Shown here: piece by piece, positions 1 to 6,689 of the stretch
How positions within the stretch are numbered: the stretch's first letter is position 1
Layout: each line of letters opens with the position of its first letter
Assembly (NCBI GenBank): GCA_017391185.1
Contig: JAFOZN010000084.1
Coordinates: forward strand, 1-11,928
DNA length: 11,928 nt
Source: Alistipes sp.
Lineage (GTDB): Bacteria; Bacteroidota; Bacteroidia; Bacteroidales; Rikenellaceae
Direction of reading: 5' to 3'
Position numbers and translations under genes: made by a program
The notes under the pieces: model-generated
Seen by the model: only the letters and a program-made list of their open reading frames with translations
Told to the model about the DNA's origin: nothing
Databases searched by the model: none

Positions 1-1
1 C

Positions 2-40
2 AAAGAGGAGGATGTAGAGGAGCTGATAGGAGCAGTGTAA
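2..40 (+). CDS. Possible C-terminal end of an upstream gene (partial)
   Basis: Reading from base 2 gives an acidic tail, KEEDVEELIGAV, ending at a TAA at 38-40. A terminator-like hairpin begins 10 bases after this stop, which is where one would expect it if a real gene ended here. Only 12 codons are visible, so neither the family nor the frame can be proved. The TAA also forms the first bases of a repeated word, TAATTCAAAATT (38-49). Confidence 0.4.
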   Translation, partial: KEEDVEELIGAV

Positions 41-144
41 TTCAAAATTACGCCGAATGAATCGGCGTTTCTTCCTCGCGGCTCGGCAAAGGGTGCAAGC
101 ACCCTCTGCTCTCGCTCCGCAGCGTCAGTTCAAAATTCAAAATT
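38..144. repeat. Hairpin-rich spacer bounded by TTCAAAATT words
   Basis: The word TTCAAAATT occurs at 41-49 and twice, overlapping, at 129-137 and 136-144. Between these copies lie the hairpin at 51-67 and a second imperfect hairpin: GCAAAGGGTGC (86-96) pairs with GCACCCTCTGC (99-109) over 11 positions with one A-C mismatch and a tiny loop. The segment is GC-rich between AT-rich edges and holds no plausible gene. The bounding word also forms the ends of the repeat mosaic between leuS and lysS. No TAnnTTTG promoter box was found between here and the GH31 start at 198. Confidence 0.5.
51..70 (+). terminator. Hairpin with short T tail after the upstream partial gene
   Basis: CGCCGA (51-56), a five-base loop, and TCGGCG (62-67) form a perfect 6-bp GC-rich stem followed by TTTCTT. 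This is consistent with a weak intrinsic terminator for whatever ends at base 40. The T tail is short and interrupted, so termination strength is uncertain. Confidence 0.5.
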
Positions 145-197
145 GCGAGTGCTGAAGAAGGTAAAAAAGAAATAAATAAACATAAAAACCTAAGACT

Positions 198-2621
198 ATG
201 AAGAAATTGTGGATGTTAATGGTGGCGATGATGTTATCGGTGACGTTATCTGCCGCAGAGAGCGAGAAAAAAGTTGAAGTAAAGGTGGATGGTGTGACTA
301 CCCAAATCACCTTCTACTCGCCCGAAATCGTGCGCGTAGTGAAATTCCCTGAGGGAGCCACTTGGCAGAATCGCCAAAGTCTGGTAGTAACTCTTCTGCC
401 TGAGCAGGATATGAAGATTACACGCAAGGAGAGCGCCTCATCTATCACGCTGAGCAGCAATGCGCTGAGCGTTGTGGTGGATAAGAAGAGTGGCTTGGTG
501 CAGTTCCTCCAGAAGGGTAAAAACCTCTTGAAGGAGAGTGCCTACGACTTCAAACTCCGCGAGGATGGCGAGGACAAGGGCAGTTTCCGCACCATGATAC
601 GCTACCAACTCGACAAGGATGAGCCAATCTACGGTTTGGGTGCGATACAGGATGGCAAGATGAATCGCCGCAACTCACATTTCCGCATGATGGAGCAGTC
701 GAACTTGCAGGATTATCAATATGTAATCCAATCTTTGAAGGGTTGGGGACTCTATTGGGATAACTATTCGCGTGCCAGCTTTACCGACAACGATGAGGGC
801 ATGACCTTCTCGGCTGAGGTGGGCGATGCTATCGACTACTACTTCATGGCTGGCGGCTCGGCAGATGGTGTGAATGCGCAGATGCGTAAACTCAGCGGTA
901 AGGTGCCTATGTTCCCACTCTGGACATTCGGCTATTGGCAGTGCCGCGAGCGTTATAAGACTCCACAAGAGTTGTTGGAGGTGGTCTATTGGCACCGCAA
1001 GAATGGTGTTCCGTTGGATGGTATCATTCAGGATTGGCAGTATTGGGGCAGCAACTATCTCTGGAATGCGATGGACTTCTTGGGTGAGCCATACCACAAC
1101 GGCAAGTGGATGGTCGAGGAGGTACACCGCCACAATGCCCACCTGATGATCAGCGTATGGGCGAGCTTCGGCCCTCAGACTCAGGCCTACAAGCAACTCG
1201 CCGAGAAGGATCTGATGTACGACTTCCAGACATGGCCACAGAGTGGTCTGACGTTCTGGCCTCCACGCATGGATTATCCAAGCGGTGTGAGGGTTTATGA
1301 CGCCCTCAGCCCTGAGGCACGCGAGATCTATTGGCAGAACATGAAGCGTCTGGTGGATTACGATATTGATGCTTGGTGGATGGACTCTACCGATCCCGAT
1401 GCCTTCAATGTCAAGGATGAGCACTATGAGCACAAGGCGGGCGACGGCACATGGCGCCGTTACCGCAACGCCTTCCCATTGGCTTCGGTGAGTGGTATAT
1501 ATGGCAATTTGCGTAAGAATTCCGAGGATAAGCGTGTATTTATCATGACTCGCTCGGCATTTGCTGGTCAGCAGCGTTATGGCGCAGGCTTGTGGAGTGG
1601 TGATGTGGCCTCATCGTGGGATATGTTGCGCAAGCAGATGCCATTGGGTTTGAACTACACTATGACAGGTTGCCCTAACTTCAACACCGACATCGGTGGC
1701 TTCTTCTGTGGCTCTTACAACACCCGTGGCGGTGGCTCAGCACCTCGCAATAGCCAATATCAGGAGTTGTACGTGCGTTGGATGCAGTATGCTCTCTTCT
1801 GCCCTGTATTCCGCAGCCATGGCGCAGATGCTCCACGCGAGATATATCAATTTGGTAAGCGCGGTGATGCGGCATTTGACGCCATCGAGAAGACTATCCG
1901 TCTGCGATACCAGCTCCTGCCTTATATTTATAGCACAGCATGGCAGGTGACATCCAACGATGAGAGCTACATGCGTGCTTTGGTCTATGACTTCCCAGAG
2001 GATAAGCGAGTTTGGGATATGGGCAACGAGTTCCTCTTTGGTCGCAGTATCTTGGCTACCCCTATCGACTCACCTCAATACACCGAGGAGAAGATCGTGC
2101 GCGAGGATGCCATGAGTGGCTGGAACAGACGTGAGGCCACTGCCGAGGCTAAGCAGGGAGTGGACTTCACTGAGTCGAAGAGCGCAACAAAATATCTGCC
2201 TCAGGGCGCCGACTGGTATGACTTCTGGACCGAGAAACGCTACAAGGGCGGTCAGGATGTCACCATCGAGACTTCGCTCGACAAGGGCCCTATGTTTGTA
2301 CGCGCGGGCTCTATCCTCCCTTTGGCACCTGTCGTGCAGTATGCCGAGCAGAACAAGTGGGAGAAGTTGGAAATCGTGGTATATCCTGGTGCAGACGCAA
2401 CATTTACCCTCTATGAGGATGAGGGCGACAACTACAACTACGAGAAGGGCGCATACTCTACCATCCGATTCTCTTGGGATGATAAGCGTGGTCGCCTTAC
2501 GATTGGTGCTATAGAGGGCGAGTATCCAGGTATGCTCCAGAAGCGCACATTCGATATCCGCATCGTAGGCAAAGAGGGTGTCCGCACCGTAGAGTACACA
2601 GGTCAGCAGGTGAAATTATAA
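198..2621 (+). CDS. Secreted GH31 alpha-glycosidase (alpha-xylosidase or alpha-glucosidase type)
   Basis: A retaining glycoside hydrolase of family 31, which removes terminal alpha-linked xylose or glucose (some members transfer it instead). Residues 1-20 form a signal peptide ending LSAA, so it should act in the periplasm or at the cell surface. In order: an N-terminal beta-sandwich (about 24-235), the (beta/alpha)8 barrel (about 236-580) and C-terminal beta domains (about 590-800). The barrel carries DGIIQDWQYWG (274-284), the nucleophile region WWMDSTDPD with Asp396, and the acid/base region WSGDVASSW with Asp469. The usual WxDxxE pattern has Asp399 in place of Glu, a conservative change. 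At 807 residues it lacks the inserted PA14 domain of larger xyloglucan-locus enzymes. The start is set by the signal peptide. The family call is firm; the substrate cannot be fixed, though WWMDST and the Bacteroidales setting lean towards alpha-xylosidase. No SusC/D genes are adjacent. Confidence 0.93.
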   Translation: MKKLWMLMVAMMLSVTLSAAESEKKVEVKVDGVTTQITFYSPEIVRVVKFPEGATWQNRQSLVVTLLPEQDMKITRKESASSITLSSNALSVVVDKKSGLVQFLQKGKNLLKESAYDFKLREDGEDKGSFRTMIRYQLDKDEPIYGLGAIQDGKMNRRNSHFRMMEQSNLQDYQYVIQSLKGWGLYWDNYSRASFTDNDEGMTFSAEVGDAIDYYFMAGGSADGVNAQMRKLSGKVPMFPLWTFGYWQCRERYKTPQELLEVVYWHRKNGVPLDGIIQDWQYWGSNYLWNAMDFLGEPYHNGKWMVEEVHRHNAHLMISVWASFGPQTQAYKQLAEKDLMYDFQTWPQSGLTFWPPRMDYPSGVRVYDALSPEAREIYWQNMKRLVDYDIDAWWMDSTDPDAFNVKDEHYEHKAGDGTWRRYRNAFPLASVSGIYGNLRKNSEDKRVFIMTRSAFAGQQRYGAGLWSGDVASSWDMLRKQMPLGLNYTMTGCPNFNTDIGGFFCGSYNTRGGGSAPRNSQYQELYVRWMQYALFCPVFRSHGADAPREIYQFGKRGDAAFDAIEKTIRLRYQLLPYIYSTAWQVTSNDESYMRALVYDFPEDKRVWDMGNEFLFGRSILATPIDSPQYTEEKIVREDAMSGWNRREATAEAKQGVDFTESKSATKYLPQGADWYDFWTEKRYKGGQDVTIETSLDKGPMFVRAGSILPLAPVVQYAEQNKWEKLEIVVYPGADATFTLYEDEGDNYNYEKGAYSTIRFSWDDKRGRLTIGAIEGEYPGMLQKRTFDIRIVGKEGVRTVEYTGQQVKL

Positions 2622-2664
2622 ACGAAACGACAAATTTTGGGGGATGAAAAGAATGGCATGATAT

Positions 2665-2694
2665 TTTGATTTTCCGAGGATTTTTATATTTTTG
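2665..2694 (+). promoter_or_regulatory. Bacteroidetes-type promoter for the beta-barrel gene
   Basis: TTTG (2665-2668) is followed after 18 bases by TATTTTTG (2687-2694), matching the TTTG / TAnnTTTG pattern of the Bacteroidetes primary sigma factor. A start of transcription near 2701 would leave a leader of under 20 bases. A perfect palindrome, TAAAATTTTA (2709-2718), overlaps the A of the first ATG. Confidence 0.7.
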
Positions 2695-2717
2695 TACATG
2701 TTTAACCCTAAAATTTT

Positions 2718-3176
2718 ATGCGTATGAAGAAGCTGATTTTGGCAGTCGTATTTTGTATGTTGGCTGCGACAACTTTTGCACAAAACAATGGTTTGGGTAT
2801 TCGAGCTGGTAGCGGAGTGGAATTGCAGTATGAACGATACTTTGATTCAGGTAATGTATTGAAGGTAAATGGAGGTCTCTTTGACTTCGATGGTAACTTC
2901 TTCGGTACAGCGATTTACGATTGGGAGGTTTGCAACTGGGCTAACTGGACTCCAAATGCAGGCGATTGGTTCTTGCAGGCAGGTGTCGGAGGTGCATTAG
3001 GTCTGTGGAAGGATGATTTGAATCTCGGCGTAGCAGGTAATGTTGCTTTCGGTATTCATTTCAGTGGCGCTCCAATCACTTTGGCGGTAGATTATCGCCC
3101 TACGGTGTTTTTGTTGAATGATCGTATCGGCGATGGTTTCGGCAACTTTGGCCTAAGCTGTACGTTTAGATTCTAA
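2718..3176 (+). CDS. Small outer-membrane beta-barrel protein
   Basis: A 152-residue exported protein. Residues 1-21 form a signal peptide ending TTFA, with the mature chain starting QNNGLG. The rest alternates hydrophobic, aromatic and glycine residues in short amphipathic stretches (for example VELQYERYF, VLKVNGGLF, ITLAVDYRPTVFLL) and ends in CTFRF with a terminal Phe, the usual signal for insertion of outer-membrane barrels. The length fits a barrel of about eight strands. No enzymatic residues or known ligand site can be picked out, so the role (structural, adhesin or small porin) is unknown. Two start codons are close together: ATG at 2718 gives MRMKK and ATG at 2724 gives MKK; the second is equally good. 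It has its own promoter and a strong terminator, so it is probably a single-gene unit. Confidence 0.8.
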   Translation: MRMKKLILAVVFCMLAATTFAQNNGLGIRAGSGVELQYERYFDSGNVLKVNGGLFDFDGNFFGTAIYDWEVCNWANWTPNAGDWFLQAGVGGALGLWKDDLNLGVAGNVAFGIHFSGAPITLAVDYRPTVFLLNDRIGDGFGNFGLSCTFRF

Positions 3177-3193
3177 ACCGATTGTTTTTTTCT

Positions 3194-3221
3194 AAAAGAG
3201 GTCTTCGGACCTCTTTTTTTC
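3194..3221 (+). terminator. Strong intrinsic terminator with UUCG tetraloop
   Basis: AAAAGAGGTC (3194-3203), loop TTCG (3204-3207) and GACCTCTTTT (3208-3217) make a perfect 10-bp stem, with a T run extending to 3220. It lies 18 bases after the stop of the beta-barrel gene. A UUCG loop closed by C-G is an especially stable RNA hairpin. Confidence 0.93.
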
Positions 3222-3250
3222 TTTTTGGCGATCTACCCTCCCCACACCAT

Positions 3251-3305
3251 TCCTCTCTCCACTCTCATCTTTCATCTTTCCTCTCTCCTCTTTAATCTTT
3301 AATTC
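3251..3305 (-). repeat. Purine-rich low-complexity repeat (pyrimidine on the + strand)
   Basis: The plus strand is a nearly pure C/T tract with scattered A. Read on the minus strand, 3290 down to 3270 matches the 21-bp unit of the tandem array at 9617-9675 in 20 of 21 positions, and neighbouring bases look like decayed further copies (GATGAGAGTGGAGAGAGGA). It sits between the terminator of the beta-barrel gene and the promoter of the nitroreductase gene. No coding role is apparent. Confidence 0.75.
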
Positions 3306-3309
3306 TCCC

Positions 3310-3340
3310 TTGCAGGGGCATAATAATTGTTGTACCTTTG
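3310..3340 (+). promoter_or_regulatory. Bacteroidetes-type promoter for the nitroreductase gene
   Basis: TTG (3310-3312), a 20-base spacer, and TACCTTTG (3333-3340) match the -33/-7 consensus of the Bacteroidetes housekeeping sigma factor well. Transcription would begin near 3347, giving a leader of about 40 bases before the ATG at 3386. The leader is AT-rich with no Shine-Dalgarno site, as is usual in this phylum. Confidence 0.8.
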
Positions 3341-3385
3341 TAGAGATTGTATTGCGATTCGGAAAATCAATAAATATATATAGGT

Positions 3386-3913
3386 ATGGAACTAAAGAAG
3401 ATACTTGATGTGCGCCGCAGCACACGCAAATTCCTTGAGCAGCCTGTCGAGAAGGAGAAGTTGGAGAGAGTATGCCAGATGGCTCTGCAAGCACCATCAT
3501 CTCGCAATAGTCGCTCGACACGTCTAATGGTAGTGACCGACAAAGAGAAGTTGGAGTCTTTGGCAAAGATGCGTGACTACGGCTCAGCGTTTATGAAGAA
3601 CGCCACCGCTGCCATCATCGTCATGGGCGATAAGGAGGCGAGCGATTTGTGGCTCACCAACTGCGTTATCTCGACCACCATCCTCCAGCTTGCTATCGTG
3701 GATGAGGATTTGGCTTCGTGCTGGGTGCAGATTGACGGACGTCCTGTGTTGCAGGCCGAGCCCGATGGTAAGTTAGCAGAGGAGTATGTGCGCGAGTTGT
3801 TGGATATCCCAGCAAAGTATGGTCTGTTGTGTGCCGTGGCACTGGGTTATTCCGATTTTAAGCCAGCGGATCTGCCACCATATCAGGGCGAGGAGCGCAT
3901 CATCTGGAAATAA
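3386..3913 (+). CDS. Nitroreductase-family FMN oxidoreductase
   Basis: A cytoplasmic flavoprotein of the short nitroreductase family (175 residues; no signal peptide). Such enzymes use FMN and NAD(P)H to reduce nitro-compounds, quinones or related substrates; the natural substrate is usually unknown. The N-terminal VRRSTRKF (9-16) and APSSRNSRS (36-44) are the typical FMN phosphate and ring-binding segments. The central helix LTNCVISTTILQLAIVDEDL (90-109) forms the dimer core, and AVALGYSDFKPADLPPY (150-166) is the usual C-terminal strand and loop. It is at the short end of the family, as many Bacteroidales members are. It has its own promoter and ends at a bidirectional terminator, so it appears monocistronic and not linked to the glycan genes. 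Confidence 0.88.
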   Translation: MELKKILDVRRSTRKFLEQPVEKEKLERVCQMALQAPSSRNSRSTRLMVVTDKEKLESLAKMRDYGSAFMKNATAAIIVMGDKEASDLWLTNCVISTTILQLAIVDEDLASCWVQIDGRPVLQAEPDGKLAEEYVRELLDIPAKYGLLCAVALGYSDFKPADLPPYQGEERIIWK

Positions 3914-3934
3914 GCCCTTATACGACAAGGAGAT

Positions 3935-3974
3935 AAAGAAAGTGTCTGACCCAAAGGATCAGACACTTTCTTTT
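3935..3974. terminator. Bidirectional terminator between converging genes
   Basis: AAAGAAAGTGTCTGA (3935-3949) and TCAGACACTTTCTTT (3959-3973) form a perfect 15-bp stem around a nine-base loop. The T-rich right arm and tail serve the nitroreductase transcript; the A-rich left arm gives a U tail on the minus strand and serves the hydrolase transcript, whose stop codon (3977-3979) lies three bases away. Confidence 0.93.
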
Positions 3975-3976
3975 AA

Positions 3977-4885
3977 CTATTTCGCTTTGCGAGTTTGTAG
4001 CCCCTTAAGCCACTCGCTCAGCAGCGTTTGCCACTCTCGCTTATGCTCGAAACTATCGTTGAAACCCCATCCATGACCTCCTGTAGGGAAGAAATGTAGC
4101 TCAGTGGGAATATTCAGAGCCTTGAGCTGAGCATGAAAATCGCCACTATTTTGAGGATTCACACCCGTATCATTTGACGAGTGTACCAAGAATGTAGGCG
4201 GAGTCTTGGAGTTTATCTTCAGATTTGGGTCCCACCTATCGGTCAGCTCCTGCGAGCGATCCGCACCCAAAAGATTGTCATACGAGCCCTTATGAGCAAG
4301 AGCTGGATTACCCGTCACCACGGGGTAGAACAAGATGGCAAAATCGGCACGCACCTTAGCATGGCGGCTCTTTTCGCCATTGGAAGCCAACATACCCACA
4401 GCAGTCGAGGCTGCCAAGTGACCACCCGCCGAGAAGCCCATGATACCCACCTGACTAAGACTCTTACGGCCAGCATAATCCTGCTTCATATAGCGCAGAG
4501 CCTCTGCCGCATCCTCCATCGGTACTTGTGCTACGCCATTGGGCATACGATACTTCAACACCGCCGCCGTAATGCCCTGCTCGGCAAACCACTCGGCAAA
4601 CTGATGTCCCTCGTGGCCCATAGCCACCAAGAAGTAGCCTCCTCCTGGGCATATCACCACAGCCTGTCCCGTAGCCTTGGCGGGATTAGCCTCGTAGATA
4701 TAGAGTTCGGCCGAAGTGGTGTATGAGATACGCTCCTGCCCCTCATCCTTCTCCTCAACCTGAAGGTGGTTGGAGTGGGGAGCCGAAGTGTTATCCCACA
4801 ACTTGACGGTTATATTCTGTGCCTGACTATTCATCATCATAAGCGAGGCAAAAAAAGCCATCGCAAGCCTTATTCGATTAAACAT
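3977..4885 (-). CDS. Exported alpha/beta-hydrolase, acetyl-xylan/feruloyl esterase type
   Basis: A 302-residue serine esterase of the BD-FAE / acetylxylan esterase-like alpha/beta-hydrolase group, which removes acetyl or feruloyl groups from plant cell-wall glycans. A signal peptide (1-22, ending NSQA) indicates periplasmic or surface action; there is no lipobox. The oxyanion-hole loop is CPGGGY (79-84), the nucleophile Ser152 lies in GFSAGGH, and the acid and base are probably Asp239 (VHSSNDTGVNP) and His271 (GGHGWGF). LKYRMPNG (110-117) matches the LKYRTPRP segment of the neighbouring double hydrolase. It starts 17 bases after that gene's stop, so the two form an operon, and it ends at the bidirectional terminator. 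The fold and triad are secure; the ester substrate is inferred from relatives. Confidence 0.87.
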   Translation of the reverse strand: MFNRIRLAMAFFASLMMMNSQAQNITVKLWDNTSAPHSNHLQVEEKDEGQERISYTTSAELYIYEANPAKATGQAVVICPGGGYFLVAMGHEGHQFAEWFAEQGITAAVLKYRMPNGVAQVPMEDAAEALRYMKQDYAGRKSLSQVGIMGFSAGGHLAASTAVGMLASNGEKSRHAKVRADFAILFYPVVTGNPALAHKGSYDNLLGADRSQELTDRWDPNLKINSKTPPTFLVHSSNDTGVNPQNSGDFHAQLKALNIPTELHFFPTGGHGWGFNDSFEHKREWQTLLSEWLKGLQTRKAK

Positions 4886-4902
4886 TTGACCTCTATTTAG
4901 TA

Positions 4903-6636
4903 CTACTTGATCTTCAAACGGCCCTTGACGTAGTCGCAGACATGATCCACAAACTTGTAGCTGCCTGTACCTGGAGCTGCGTTATTCTGGAAGCAGTGAG
5001 GTCTGAGAGCCAAAGTGTGCAACTCGCACTGGATACCCATGCTACGCATCTTCTCCCAAATCTTCACCGAGTTCATCGCTGCCCAACCATCGGCATCGCC
5101 ATGCAGGAAGAGCATAGGTGCAGTACTAAGGTCGAAGCTGAACTCTGGCACAAGCACTGCGCTGTCGGCATTACCGCCTGTGGTGTTGTTCTTATCTGCG
5201 CCATCGGTCAAAGCGTATGCAGGGTAGATACCTACACCCCACTGCACGTTGCAAGGGAGCTTATCCACATTGTCGATAGGCAGATATGATTGGTGGCGAG
5301 AGCTTGTCACACCCATCAGTGTGAGGTGACCGCCTGCCGAGCTACCCATGATACCGATATTGTTTGGATCGAGGCCATAATTTGCCGCCTGAGAACGTAC
5401 CAGACGGATTGTGCGCTGGAGATCCTGCCAAGCTGTAGTATGCTTTGCGAGTCCCTTTGGACGTGGTGTGCGGTACTTCAACGTAACCACCGTTATGCCC
5501 ATCTCGTTGAGTCGGCGGCGCACGGGAGCAACCTCAAAACCATCGGGATCGTTACCCTGATAGCTACCGCCCGAATAGATGATCTGGATACCCTTCGACT
5601 TGATATCCTTCGGCATGTGCCACTCGATGTAAGGCTTGCACTGGTGATCCTGCTTATCGGGCATCTTACCCTCAGGCCATACATCCTGAGTAATCTTGTC
5701 GGCACGAGCCTCATCGCTTGCATAACGCTCCATGATCGAAACCTCCTTCTCCAACTCGCCCATATAGCCCATCTGACGCATGAAATCTACGGCACGGTCG
5801 AAACCAAATGCGCCGTGTCCCTTGTCGGGATAGAGGTGCAACTCGGCTGGAATCTTCATCTCGCGCAACTTGCGATAGACCAAAGTAGAGCCGTTAGGCG
5901 AATAGATATCTGTACCACCATGATGCAATGTCATAGGGCAAGTCTTGGCATCGAACTTGAAGCACTCCGAGATCTTGACATCTATGCCATAACCATCGCG
6001 GATGGCTGGTGAGCCTGTCTCAGCATCCGAAGTGACATAAGCAGGGGCATTTACCACCGCCCAATTGATATGGCAAGGCACATCGTCCAACTTATCGACC
6101 TTCTCGTAGGCTGGAGTCTGCGAAGATGTAGCCAACATAAGTGCCAAGTGAGAGCCTGCCGACATCGAAATCACGCCAATCTTCTCTGGGTCGTAGCCAC
6201 GCTTGCGGGCCTCATCGCGCACCATGCGTACGGCACGCTGACCATCCTCCCATGCAGTCTGAAAAATCGGAAGTCCCACAGGGCGTGGTGTACGATATAC
6301 GAAGTTCACGGTCTGGAAACCGAGTTTGGTGAGCTCCTCACGCCACATCTTGATAAGTCCCACATCGCAGCAATTCTGATAGCTACCGCCTGAGATGAGG
6401 ATCATACAAGCGTCATTATCCACCGCCTTGTCGGGCTTCGCACCCCACTCAAGGTATGCAACACGATATTTGTCGGCATCGAAACCCTCTTTGCCCGCCT
6501 CATCGGTCATGGCTGCAATCTGATGCTGCTGACTGTTAGGCATCTTACCCTTAGGCCATACGGCCACTCGCTCCAAGGCATTGGCGCACATTACGCTCAT
6601 CAGGGCAAGCAATAGAATAAAGGACTTTCTCTTCAT
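4903..6636 (-). CDS. Exported protein with two tandem alpha/beta-hydrolase (esterase) domains
   Basis: A 577-residue exported protein (signal peptide 1-20, ending CANA) made by internal duplication. Each half opens with the same signature, WPKGKMPNSQQHQ (27-39) and WPEGKMPDKQDHQ (320-332), then an oxyanion loop (SGGSY at 82-86 and 355-359), then YRTPRP (114-119 and 388-393). Predicted triads are Ser159 (SMSAGSH), Asp243 (HGGTD) and His274 (DKGHGAFGF) in the first half, and Ser433 (GSSAGGH), Asp516 (HGDAD) and His547 (RPHCF) in the second. Both triads look intact; the first nucleophile elbow has Ser157 where Gly is usual. The halves are clearly diverged. It resembles the BD-FAE / acetyl-xylan esterase group, so it probably de-esterifies plant glycans, but the substrates are unproved. 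It lies 53 bases after leuS with no visible promoter between, and 17 bases before the single-domain hydrolase. Confidence 0.87.
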   Translation of the reverse strand: MKRKSFILLLALMSVMCANALERVAVWPKGKMPNSQQHQIAAMTDEAGKEGFDADKYRVAYLEWGAKPDKAVDNDACMILISGGSYQNCCDVGLIKMWREELTKLGFQTVNFVYRTPRPVGLPIFQTAWEDGQRAVRMVRDEARKRGYDPEKIGVISMSAGSHLALMLATSSQTPAYEKVDKLDDVPCHINWAVVNAPAYVTSDAETGSPAIRDGYGIDVKISECFKFDAKTCPMTLHHGGTDIYSPNGSTLVYRKLREMKIPAELHLYPDKGHGAFGFDRAVDFMRQMGYMGELEKEVSIMERYASDEARADKITQDVWPEGKMPDKQDHQCKPYIEWHMPKDIKSKGIQIIYSGGSYQGNDPDGFEVAPVRRRLNEMGITVVTLKYRTPRPKGLAKHTTAWQDLQRTIRLVRSQAANYGLDPNNIGIMGSSAGGHLTLMGVTSSRHQSYLPIDNVDKLPCNVQWGVGIYPAYALTDGADKNNTTGGNADSAVLVPEFSFDLSTAPMLFLHGDADGWAAMNSVKIWEKMRSMGIQCELHTLALRPHCFQNNAAPGTGSYKFVDHVCDYVKGRLKIK

Positions 6637-6689
6637 TGTTTTATTACGTTTTTAGGTTCTTTAGGTTAGGTTTTGGTTTGGATGAAGGC

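Noticed and set aside
150..197. A promoter directly upstream of the GH31 gene
   Set aside because: No TAnnTTTG box exists in this A-rich stretch, so a promoter cannot be supported from sequence; expression may use another sigma factor or read-through.
675..1433. A 252-codon open frame on the minus strand inside the GH31 gene
   Set aside because: It lies wholly antisense to a gene with clear catalytic motifs, and its translation (many His, Leu and Ile runs) matches no family; it is a codon-bias shadow.
2698..2727. A nine-codon upstream frame (ATG 2698 to TGA 2727) overlapping the start of the beta-barrel gene, as a leader peptide
   Set aside because: The predicted transcription start is near 2701, so its ATG would probably not be in the transcript.
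3192..3566. A 124-codon minus-strand frame overlapping the terminator and the nitroreductase start
   Set aside because: It runs through a strong terminator, a promoter and a low-complexity repeat, and its C-terminal part is just the translated purine-rich repeat.
5290..6012. A 240-codon open frame on the plus strand inside the double hydrolase gene
   Set aside because: It is antisense to a well-supported coding region, and the low-quality composition is typical of the reverse frame of a GC-moderate gene.
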